A stretch of 9,101 nt of DNA from NCBI GenBank assembly GCA_003645975.1, contig QNDP01000036.1, forward strand, positions 1-9,101. The letters run 5' to 3'. The translations under genes were made by a program, and so were the position numbers. Source of the DNA: Candidatus Hydrothermota bacterium. Lineage in GTDB: Bacteria > Hydrothermota > Hydrothermia > B15-G9. The notes beneath the pieces are model-generated. The model saw only the letters and a list, made by a program, of their open reading frames with translations. It was not told the DNA's origin and did no database searches. Shown one piece after another: positions 1 to 6,566 of the stretch (its first letter is position 1; every line of letters begins with the position of its first letter).

Positions 1-1
1 A

Positions 2-688
2 GGCGGTGCGGAACGAGACACGGGCGTAGTTCAAGCGATTACACCATGGGCACTTAGGGATACAGTCTATTGGAACTGGGTCGATGCCAACCGCAAGATA
101 GTCGATTCGCTGAGCGACGGGCGGATAGGTTATATCCATCTTCGCGGCATGGGCAACAACAATCTCAGAGAATTTTACGAGCAACTTTACCGCGAGCGGC
201 ACAAGGATGCGCTGATCATCGATGTGAGGTTCAACGGCGGCGGTCGTGTCCACGATGCTATCCTGAACTTCTTGAGCCGAGTGCCTTATGGTTTCACAAC
301 GGAGCGAGGAGACACATTCCTGCGGCCTGAACCGGAATTCAAATGGAACAAGCCCGTGGTCATGCTCATCAACGAGTATTCGTTCAGCGACGCAGAAATT
401 TTCCCTATGGGCTTCAAACAGTTAGGTCTCGGAAAGGTGATCGGCGTTCCGACCTACGGCGGTGTCATCGGCACTTACAACACCAAACTCATGGACGGCC
501 GGACTGTTTTCAGAGTGCCGATTGAAGGATGGTATCGGCTTGATAAAACACCACTTGAGAACAAACCTGTTGAGCCGGACATCTATGTCGAGAATCCACC
601 GGAATATGACAACAGACCGGGCGGCCCTCAGATTGAGAAAGCCGTCGAAGTGCTACTTGAGATGCTGGAAAAACCGAAACAGGAGTGA
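2..688 (+). CDS. Tricorn/S41-type serine protease, C-terminal part (5' end outside window)
   Basis: The frame is open from the window edge to the TGA at 686-688, giving about 228 residues of the C-terminal catalytic region. The Met codon at 149 is internal, because good tricorn-like sequence (WNWVDANRKIVDSLSDGRIG, then GYIHLRGMG) precedes it. The core reads LIIDVRFNGGG, then NEYSFSDAEIFP, then VIGVPTYGG, then LENKPVEPDI. By alignment from memory with tricorn and C-terminal-processing proteases, the second Ser of SFSDAE (codon 386-388) is the nucleophile. The Glu of LEN (codon 557) is the candidate equivalent of the tricorn active-site Glu; the Ser-His pair usually found further upstream is outside the window. 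Family members degrade peptides, typically in the cytosol after the proteasome or other proteases. Tricorn homologues exceed 1,000 residues, so most of the protein (propellers, PDZ) is probably missing. A shorter S41 peptidase is the alternative. The gene converges with the S8 protease gene. Confidence 0.85.
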   Translation, partial: GGAERDTGVVQAITPWALRDTVYWNWVDANRKIVDSLSDGRIGYIHLRGMGNNNLREFYEQLYRERHKDALIIDVRFNGGGRVHDAILNFLSRVPYGFTTERGDTFLRPEPEFKWNKPVVMLINEYSFSDAEIFPMGFKQLGLGKVIGVPTYGGVIGTYNTKLMDGRTVFRVPIEGWYRLDKTPLENKPVEPDIYVENPPEYDNRPGGPQIEKAVEVLLEMLEKPKQE

Positions 689-733
689 ACCTAAGTAAAC
701 CTACGCCGAGCGGACAGACTTAAAGTTAAAGAT

Positions 734-3700
734 TTAGTTACCTTTTAACACTACAAATTTAGCGGTCTTCGTCACGCCACTGTCGTCTTCGTAACGCAAA
801 AGATAGATTCCTGAGCGCAGCTTTTCGGTGGGCAGGGTGATTGTGTGGTATCCGGCTTCGTATTCGGCATCGGCACAAACGGTTTCGACGACCCTTCCGC
901 TCACATCGAAGATCTTGAGATTCACTTTTGCCCTGTGTGGAAGCGCCAATTTGACCACAGATGCGCCTTCTGAAGTGGGCATCACATCCATTGCGAAATC
1001 GAACGGAAGGTCAGGTCGGCCGGCATCCTCGTCGATTCCAACAGTGTGGATGACAATGTCATAATCGCCTTCGGCATCGTTGTTCGACCACACAACCACG
1101 CCGAACCAGTCCGAATGGTCGATTGAGACGGTGAACCCCTCGTCTCCGCCGGCTTCTGCTGTATCACTCGATTCCACAGCGCCTGCTCTGCCAAACGCAT
1201 AGTTTGATGACCCTTCGGAATCGAAGAGGGCCAAGCCGAGATCGAGCGACGGGTCTTGCACATCGAGCGTGAACTGATAATCCCCTGGGGTGAGGTAGAT
1301 GTCATAGATTTCGACGACATCCACAGGCTCCCAATGATCTGGATTTTGCCCCATAGAAAGGGCATCGGTGTCATCCTCATATTCGACAGTAGCATCTCCG
1401 GTGCCATAGAAGCGTTGCACTTCAATGCCTTCCAGTCCGAGCGGAGCATGATTGTAGTCTCTCACAACAAAATCGACGGCACTGCCTGCGTAAATCGACG
1501 ATGTGAGGAAAGAGGTGTCTGCGAAAGTTGTGTCTTTGTAGAGGAAAATGTCCCAATCGCTCCCCCAAGCTGGGCGGACTCCAACGACCGCCCAATAAAT
1601 ATAATTTTGCTCGTAGAAGAAAAACTCGTCTTCGGTGACAGTTACCGCCTCGTCCGATATGAGCTCAGGAAGACCAGTGCCTTCAAACGAGACCTCGATC
1701 GTGTAATCTCCGCCTTCGGCGTTGTTAGCCCAGACGATCACGCCATACCAATCTGTGTGATCAAGGGTTACCGTAAAGGACTCTGATCCGCCAGGACCTG
1801 AACCGTCGGAATAATGTTGAAGTGATACACGGTCAAAGGCATAGTCGGATGGTCCGTTGTAGGAATCATAAAGTCCTATGCCGAGATCGACATTTCCGGA
1901 TGTGATTGTAAGGTTGAATGTGTAGGTTCCGGGGTCGAGATGGATGTCAAAAATTTCGACGACATCACCACTTGGCCAAGTGTAGGACTGAGAGCCAACT
2001 TCCAGCATTTCGTTGAAATCCTCATATTCGACGGTTACGCCGCCGCTACCCGCATACCGATAAACCCTAACGCCTTCCCAACCTGTCGGGGCGTGGTTGT
2101 AATCTCTGACCACAAAATCGACCGAACTTCCCGCAAGTCTCGAATCTTCGAGGAATTGCGTGCAGGCCGTATCCTCATAAAGAGATATGTCCCAATCACT
2201 TCCATCATCAGGCCTGATGCCAACCGCCGCCCAATAGATATAAGTCTGATTGTAAACGAAGTTCTGATCGTCGGTTATGTAAACCGCCTCATCGGACCCA
2301 AGTTGGTTTTGGGCAACGGCAAGTGCGGCATAGGCATCGACACAGCCGTAACCGTAGAGTTCGTCCCATCCGGAGGCACCTCTATCGTCAGCAGTGTTTT
2401 GAAGCCTATCTCTTAGCTCATCGTTGCTCATGCTTGGATACTCGCTCCAAACAAGCGCTGCGACACCACTGACATGCGGTGCAGCCATCGATGTCCCGTC
2501 CATGTGGCTGTAACCGTCGGGATATGTGGTCGATATGATGCTCACTCCGGGAGCAACAAGTTCCTGCTGAGGCCCATAATTGCTGAAGCTGGCAAGTGAC
2601 CCGTCTTGGCCAACTGCGCCGACTGCGATGACAGATGCATACCTCGCAGGATATAGGATCGAATCGGCGCCGTTGTTGCCCGAAGCTGCTACGAGGAGAC
2701 AGCCATGATTCCATGCATAGTTGCAGGCATTTTCCAGTGTGGTAGAATAGGTGTAGCTGCCCCAACTCATATTCAAAATGTCGAATCCCTGATCGGCCGC
2801 CCACATGACGGCGTCGGCGAGGTCGCTCATAGCGCCCGAACCCGTCTCGTCCAACGCGCGAAGTGATACCAATCTGCAACCGCCTGCCATTCCAGCTATG
2901 CCGGTGTTGTTGTTGATCGTAGCCGCTGCAATTCCAGCCACATGTGTGCCGTGATCCTCGTCCGGATCGTCCGGCATCGGATCAGCATCATCATCGACAA
3001 AGTCGTAACCTATTAGTCCTGAGAATCTTGCACTTAAATCCGGATGCGTGTATTGAACGCCCTCATCGATTATCGCTATCGCAATGCCCATACTGCCCGT
3101 TTGAAAGTCCCAAGCGTCAGGTGCATTGATGTGTTGAGGTCCCCACTGACTCGACCAGAGCGGATCGTTTGGAATGAACTGAACATGATAGCGGATGTCA
3201 GGTTCGGCATAACGAACGCCCTCGATATGCGAAACATTCTCGATGAACTCAAGCGCCTGTTCCTTGCTTGGATTCTTCAACTTGACCACCAAAAAGTTAG
3301 CGGAGTTTGAGACCGACCTCTTGATGACTTCTGCGCCAAGAGCGCCTAAGACAGAATCCCATTTGGCATCAAAACGATCTTCACCTTGTTCCAAAACCAC
3401 GACTATGCGGCCAGGCTCAGCATCTTTGCTTGTGATCTGTTGAATAAGCGTGTGTCTATCAGGGACTTTGTTACAATCGTATTTGACACGAGGCTCTTTC
3501 CTTGTCCGAACGGCTTCCTTTTCGACTGGCTCCTCTGCATGGCCTGACCCAAGTTTTTCGTCCAGCGTTGCGTTCACAGTCGGGCGCACCGAGATTTCGG
3601 ACGACGGTGAGTGTGAGCCGGGCTTCTCGACTAATCTTTTGCTTTTCTCCGCCATGCTGACGGTGGCCGACTTTGCGGCTTCAACCGGCTTGTCAGTCAA

Positions 3701-3778
3701 TACCTTTGCCTTTTGACTGTTGCCGGTAGCCGCTACGGCGAACAGCAGCATAGATATTGCCATCATCTTTGCATTCAT
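734..3778 (-). CDS. Secreted subtilisin-like (S8) serine protease with duplicated beta domain and FlgD/Por-type C-terminal domain
   Basis: This gene encodes 1014 residues from the ATG at 3778. A second ATG two codons upstream (3784) sits only 1 base from the Shine-Dalgarno GGAGGTG, whereas the 3778 ATG is 7 bases away and is preferred. Order of parts: signal peptide (about 1-20, MNAKMMAISMLLFAVAATG); a Lys/Glu-rich linker (20-100); an I9/fervidolysin-like propeptide (about 120-197); and the S8 catalytic domain (about 210-490). The catalytic domain shows Asp238 (AIIDEG), His276 (HGTHVAG), oxyanion Asn368 (SGNNG) and Ser430 (GTSMAAPH), so the full active site is present. Two similar beta-rich repeats of about 210 residues follow (495-707 and 708-914). 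The protein ends in a roughly 90-residue domain (VNLKIFDVSGRVVE, then SGIYLLRYE) typical of FlgD-Ig-like or type IX sorting domains. It is probably exported and activated by propeptide cleavage, to degrade extracellular protein. It lies 204 bases after rmuC and may have its own promoter. Confidence 0.93.
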   Translation of the reverse strand: MNAKMMAISMLLFAVAATGNSQKAKVLTDKPVEAAKSATVSMAEKSKRLVEKPGSHSPSSEISVRPTVNATLDEKLGSGHAEEPVEKEAVRTRKEPRVKYDCNKVPDRHTLIQQITSKDAEPGRIVVVLEQGEDRFDAKWDSVLGALGAEVIKRSVSNSANFLVVKLKNPSKEQALEFIENVSHIEGVRYAEPDIRYHVQFIPNDPLWSSQWGPQHINAPDAWDFQTGSMGIAIAIIDEGVQYTHPDLSARFSGLIGYDFVDDDADPMPDDPDEDHGTHVAGIAAATINNNTGIAGMAGGCRLVSLRALDETGSGAMSDLADAVMWAADQGFDILNMSWGSYTYSTTLENACNYAWNHGCLLVAASGNNGADSILYPARYASVIAVGAVGQDGSLASFSNYGPQQELVAPGVSIISTTYPDGYSHMDGTSMAAPHVSGVAALVWSEYPSMSNDELRDRLQNTADDRGASGWDELYGYGCVDAYAALAVAQNQLGSDEAVYITDDQNFVYNQTYIYWAAVGIRPDDGSDWDISLYEDTACTQFLEDSRLAGSSVDFVVRDYNHAPTGWEGVRVYRYAGSGGVTVEYEDFNEMLEVGSQSYTWPSGDVVEIFDIHLDPGTYTFNLTITSGNVDLGIGLYDSYNGPSDYAFDRVSLQHYSDGSGPGGSESFTVTLDHTDWYGVIVWANNAEGGDYTIEVSFEGTGLPELISDEAVTVTEDEFFFYEQNYIYWAVVGVRPAWGSDWDIFLYKDTTFADTSFLTSSIYAGSAVDFVVRDYNHAPLGLEGIEVQRFYGTGDATVEYEDDTDALSMGQNPDHWEPVDVVEIYDIYLTPGDYQFTLDVQDPSLDLGLALFDSEGSSNYAFGRAGAVESSDTAEAGGDEGFTVSIDHSDWFGVVVWSNNDAEGDYDIVIHTVGIDEDAGRPDLPFDFAMDVMPTSEGASVVKLALPHRAKVNLKIFDVSGRVVETVCADAEYEAGYHTITLPTEKLRSGIYLLRYEDDSGVTKTAKFVVLKGN
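1037..2296 (-). repeat. In-gene tandem duplication: two ~210-residue beta domains of the S8 protease
   Basis: Copy 1 (2296-1658) and copy 2 (1657-1037) are adjacent and in frame. Both begin SDEAV, then share YIYWA-VG-RP, GSDWDI-LY, AGS-VDFVVRDYNHAP, VEYED, VVEI-DI-L-PG-Y-F, DLG--L-DS, YAF-R, GV-VW-NN and GDY. Each copy itself looks like two related halves built on a W/V-aromatic ... D-LY pattern, reminiscent of bacterial pre-peptidase C-terminal domains; that family assignment is inference. The copies have diverged clearly, so the duplication is old. The likely role is substrate or surface binding. Confidence 0.85.
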
Positions 3779-3982
3779 GTCCATTCACCTCCATGATCCT
3801 CCCATCCGCTCGGCGCAGGTGAAACCGGATAAAAGTTCCAAAAACGATGATTTGATTGCTATTTTAAGACAAAGCAAGCGACATCGCACTCTAACAACCA
3901 AACTTCGAGCCAAGCGGAAAGTGTATTTTGCGGAAGTTCAAAGGGCAAATTTTCGGAACTGAGCACACAAACGTGTGGATGT
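3779..3982 (-). other. Leader/intergenic region between rmuC and the S8 protease gene
   Basis: About 200 bases without a gene. Read on the minus strand it contains a TAAAAT box (revcomp of 3861-3866) that could be a -10 element, but no convincing -35 lies 16-18 bases upstream. Just after the rmuC stop is a short CACAC-GTTT-GTGTG stem (3963-3976) with no following T-run, so it is not a typical intrinsic terminator. The length suggests the protease gene may be transcribed separately, but this is not shown. Confidence 0.4.
3784..3823 (-). promoter_or_regulatory. Shine-Dalgarno of the S8 protease gene with possible masking stem
   Basis: Read on the minus strand, GGAGGTG (3792-3786) is a strong ribosome binding site placed for the ATG at 3778. 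The leader also contains TTCACCT (3823-3817), a perfect 7-base complement of AGGTGAA (3790-3784), which includes most of that site. A competing 5-base stem, ATCCG (3830-3826) with CGGAT (3808-3804), would enclose the TTCACCT arm, so the two pairings exclude each other. The inverted repeat is visible in the sequence; a regulatory role is inference. Confidence 0.35.
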
Positions 3983-4987
3983 TCAGCGCGGGCGTTGGAA
4001 CTCGGCGGTTCTACTGCCCAAGACCGCCAATTTGGAGACGCGCGACTGTGTGTATTCAAGCGCCCTTCTGACCTCCTCGAACTTGTTGGAGGCTCGTTTG
4101 ATATGCTCTCCGAGAACGGAGAGCGCCTTCATGAGGTATTCCAACTGTCTTGACAACCCTGAAAGCTCGTCGAGGATCTGCTCTGCACGCCTTTCGAGTT
4201 CCAACCCTTTCAGTCCGTAGAGGATAATTTGGAGATAGGCGTAAAATGTGCTCGGTGAGACCGGGATGACCCTTTTGGAAAGCGCATAGTTGTAAAGTTC
4301 GCCTCTGTCTTGGTTCAAAAATGCTTCGTAATAAACCCCTTCTGCCGGAATGTAGAGCATGGCAAAGTTGAAAGTGCCCTCATCGGGACGGATGTATTTT
4401 GATGCCACCTCGTCGATCCTGCGTTTTACATCTTCAAAAAACATCCTGCGATACCGTGTCTTGGAGTTCAAATCCGATTCATTCAAAAACTTGCGAAAGT
4501 TATCAAGCGGAAACTTGGCATCTATCGGCACGACCTTGCCATTGACGAAAAGAGCTACATCGACCTTAACATTGCTTCGAGGATACGAATATTGAAACTT
4601 GAAGCTGTTCTTCGGCATAACTTCCTGAACAAGCTTCTGAAGGAAGACCTCACCGATCACTCCACGCGTCGCCTGTGGCTGCAAAATCGTCTGAAGCTGT
4701 GCGATGTCTTTGGTCAACTCTTCCACCGAACGCGTGACCTCCTCAAGACGCCCGAGACTCTGCTTGACATCGACAAGCGCATTCGATGTCGTCATCAGGC
4801 CGGTATCGACTTTTTGAGAAAAATCGCCAAGATGGCGTGTTACAAGATTGGCAAGGCTTTGAACCTCGTTCTGCAACAGAATCAAACTTTTTTCCAAAGA
4901 GCCGGTCTGATTTTTTGTGGATTTGACGGCCAGATAGACAAGGAACAGGGTAACACCGAAAAGCCAGACGATAATCAAAATTTCCAT
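3983..4987 (-). CDS. rmuC: RmuC-family protein (DNA recombination protein)
   Basis: This gene encodes 334 residues from the ATG at 4987, which is preceded by GGGGGCG about 7 bases upstream. A TTG five codons earlier (5002) has no ribosome site and is not preferred. Order of parts: an N-terminal membrane helix (about 2-21, EILIIVWLFGVTLFLVYLA); a coiled-coil stretch (30-105, heptad-like Leu/Val with SLEKSLILLQNEVQSL); the nuclease-like core; and a C-terminal helical region (260-320). The core shows Glu113 in TRGVIGEVFLQKL, Asp143 in VDVALF and Asp156/Lys158 in VPIDAKFPLDNF, the pattern of a PD-(D/E)xK fold. E. coli RmuC limits rearrangements at short inverted repeats; the biochemical activity of most relatives is unknown. 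The protein is shorter than the E. coli one (475 residues). It starts 24 bases after the stop of the FAD subunit and is probably co-transcribed with it, though no functional link to the hydroxylase is evident. Confidence 0.92.
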   Translation of the reverse strand: MEILIIVWLFGVTLFLVYLAVKSTKNQTGSLEKSLILLQNEVQSLANLVTRHLGDFSQKVDTGLMTTSNALVDVKQSLGRLEEVTRSVEELTKDIAQLQTILQPQATRGVIGEVFLQKLVQEVMPKNSFKFQYSYPRSNVKVDVALFVNGKVVPIDAKFPLDNFRKFLNESDLNSKTRYRRMFFEDVKRRIDEVASKYIRPDEGTFNFAMLYIPAEGVYYEAFLNQDRGELYNYALSKRVIPVSPSTFYAYLQIILYGLKGLELERRAEQILDELSGLSRQLEYLMKALSVLGEHIKRASNKFEEVRRALEYTQSRVSKLAVLGSRTAEFQRPR

Positions 4988-5011
4988 AAATATCGCCCCC
5001 AAAAGGCCGTT

Positions 5012-5857
5012 TCAGTCGGCTTTTCCCAGAAGGAAAAAGCGCAACAGCCTTAGCGACACAATCTTACGGTATTCAGCGGTTGAGCGTTGATCGTCTATGG
5101 GACGGATAAGCTCGGCATATTTCGCCTCTATCGAGGGATAAATCTGCTCGATTTCGTCGATTTTGATGCCTTTGAGCATCTTTTCCGCATCGCGTGAACG
5201 GACGACGGTTGGCGCTACGGCGCCAAAGGCAATGCGAATATCATCGATCCTGTCTCCCTGAAGATTTTTGAGACCGACAAACGAGACCTTTGAAAGGGCG
5301 TTAGCCCGCCGAGTGCCGACTTTACGGTAGAAAATTGAATCAAATTCGTCCATCGGGATGCGGATTTCGCAAAGGATCTCGTTCTCCTTCAGGACGGTCT
5401 GGCCGGGTCCCGTGATGAAATCTTCGATCGGCACAGTGCGTTCGCCTTCGACCGACCTCAGAACCACCTTTGCGTCAAGCGCATAAAGTGGCGGGAGCGT
5501 GTCGCCGGCCGGCGATGCGTTGCAGATGTTTCCTCCAATCGTTGCGATGTTGCGCACCAGAGGCGACGCCATCTCTTTGACCGCAAGTTTCAAAACTTCA
5601 GGAACTCGACCGTCTTTGAGCAGTTCTGTCAGAGTTGTAGCCGAACGGATGATCAATTCGTCGCCTTCGACCTCGATGCCCTTAAGTTCATGCAGGTGGG
5701 CAACGAACATGACGGGTTGTGAGAACTTAGGCGGCAGTCCAGCCCAATTTTTGTAACGGACCATAAGGTCAGTGCCGCCGGCCAGCGGAAGCGCTTTCGT
5801 TTCGTTCCGTATCCTCAACGCCTCGTCGATTGTGCTTGGCCGATATGCGTTCACCAT
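5012..5857 (-). CDS. Molybdenum hydroxylase FAD-binding (medium) subunit, XdhB/CoxM family
   Basis: This gene encodes 281 residues, close to the usual length of about 290. The start is the ATG at 5857, which overlaps the previous gene's stop by 7 bases (ATGGTGA) and follows AAGGGGG; the open frame reaches 5920, but that part is not conserved-looking. Residues 1-170 are the vanillyl-alcohol-oxidase-type FAD domain, with ALPLAGGTDLMVRYKN (22-37) and TIGGNICNASPAGDTLPPL (107-125) as FAD-binding loops. Residues about 175-278 are the C-terminal CO-dehydrogenase-flavoprotein domain, ending in the typical STAEYRKIVSLRLLRFFL. No extra [4Fe-4S] insertion as in 4-hydroxybenzoyl-CoA reductase is seen. 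The subunit passes electrons from the iron-sulfur subunit to NAD or another acceptor. The substrate (xanthine, CO, nicotinate, aldehyde or other) depends on the large subunit, which is absent from the window. Confidence 0.93.
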   Translation of the reverse strand: MVNAYRPSTIDEALRIRNETKALPLAGGTDLMVRYKNWAGLPPKFSQPVMFVAHLHELKGIEVEGDELIIRSATTLTELLKDGRVPEVLKLAVKEMASPLVRNIATIGGNICNASPAGDTLPPLYALDAKVVLRSVEGERTVPIEDFITGPGQTVLKENEILCEIRIPMDEFDSIFYRKVGTRRANALSKVSFVGLKNLQGDRIDDIRIAFGAVAPTVVRSRDAEKMLKGIKIDEIEQIYPSIEAKYAELIRPIDDQRSTAEYRKIVSLRLLRFFLLGKAD

Positions 5858-6321
5858 AGCCCTGCCCCCTTCTGTGCGGCCAATTTGACCGCATTGACTA
5901 TCATGTTGTATCCGGTGCAACGACAGAGATTTCCGGATAGTCCGCGCCTGATCTCCTCATCGGTGGGGTGTGGGTTCTCCGAGAGAAGTGATTCGACCGC
6001 CATGATGATCCCCGGCGTGCAGAATCCGCATTGGACAGCGCCTGCTTCCGCAAAAGCATCGAGCAAAACTTTGAACTTTTTAGTCTTGCGGTAGCCTTCG
6101 ATGGTCATAACACGCCTACCCATCACCATTCCGACAGGGACAAGACACGAAGGGACGGCCTTTCCGTCGAGCAACACGGTGCACGATCCGCATTCGCCCT
6201 CTCCACACCCCTCCTTGACGCCGATGAGTCCAAAATGCTCTCTCAGGACATCGAGCAACCTCATCGTCGGCTCGACATCGACCGAAACTTTTTGTCCATT
6301 CAGTTCAAATTCGATCTTCAT
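5851..6321 (-). CDS. Molybdenum hydroxylase [2Fe-2S] (small) subunit, XdhC/CoxS family
   Basis: This gene encodes 156 residues from the ATG at 6321, with GGAAGG about 10 bases upstream. The frame extends to 6381, but the added residues are not family-like. The N-terminal plant-ferredoxin domain has Cys39, Cys44, Cys47 (GCGEGECGSC) and Cys59 for the distal cluster. The helical domain has Cys98 and Cys101 (VQCGFCTPG) and Cys133 and Cys135 (NLCRCTGY) for the cluster next to the molybdenum cofactor. All eight ligands are present and the length is standard, so the protein appears functional. It carries electrons from the Mo site to the FAD subunit encoded immediately downstream. The usual third partner, the roughly 750-residue large subunit, is not adjacent. 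The upstream neighbour is the S9 peptidase, 245 bases away. Confidence 0.95.
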   Translation of the reverse strand: MKIEFELNGQKVSVDVEPTMRLLDVLREHFGLIGVKEGCGEGECGSCTVLLDGKAVPSCLVPVGMVMGRRVMTIEGYRKTKKFKVLLDAFAEAGAVQCGFCTPGIIMAVESLLSENPHPTDEEIRRGLSGNLCRCTGYNMIVNAVKLAAQKGAGLW

Positions 6322-6352
6322 AACGACCGCCTTCCTGTTGATTTTAAGCGAA

Positions 6353-6381
6353 ATTTTAAAACCCCAATGTCTCAACTGCAA
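6353..6381 (-). promoter_or_regulatory. Possible promoter for the molybdenum hydroxylase/rmuC genes
   Basis: On the minus strand, TTGCAG (6381-6376) and TAAAAT (6358-6353) are separated by 17 bases. They match the sigma-70-type -35 at 3 of 6 positions and the -10 at 5 of 6. Transcription would start about 25 bases before the small-subunit ATG. The 245-base gap after the S9 gene makes a promoter here plausible. No riboswitch-like structure was recognised in the gap. Confidence 0.3.
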
Positions 6382-6566
6382 GCGCCGCCGTTCCGCCGAA
6401 TCCCATAGTGTTCAACAGGATAACATGCGAATAGATGTGTCCAAATCGGAGGTTTAAATCACAAGCGAATCTTTTTTGGGTGACTGACAAAAATCCTACT
6501 TTCACATTTTTCTTTTCAAAATGTCGGGTAAAAAGCTGAGAGGCAGTCGATTTTGCTGTAATCAAA

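Noticed and set aside
689..733. Bidirectional terminator between the convergent tricorn and S8 genes
   Set aside because: The 45 bases are short and AT-rich at one end, but I found no GC-rich stem followed by a T-run; only a weak GTTAAA/TTTAAC pairing reaching into the S8 gene.
982..1449. 155-codon minus-strand frame overlapping the S8 protease in another frame
   Set aside because: It is a frame shadow of the repeated beta domain; it has no ribosome site or recognisable domain.
5858..5920. Longer N-terminus for the FAD subunit (start at 5920)
   Set aside because: The extra 21 residues lie inside the small-subunit gene and are unlike the family; the ATG at 5857 has a ribosome site and a typical N-terminus (MVNAYRPSTIDEAL).
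6322..6566. Molybdenum-cofactor or other riboswitch upstream of the hydroxylase genes
   Set aside because: I read the gap on the minus strand and saw no recognisable conserved riboswitch core; only a possible promoter could be supported.
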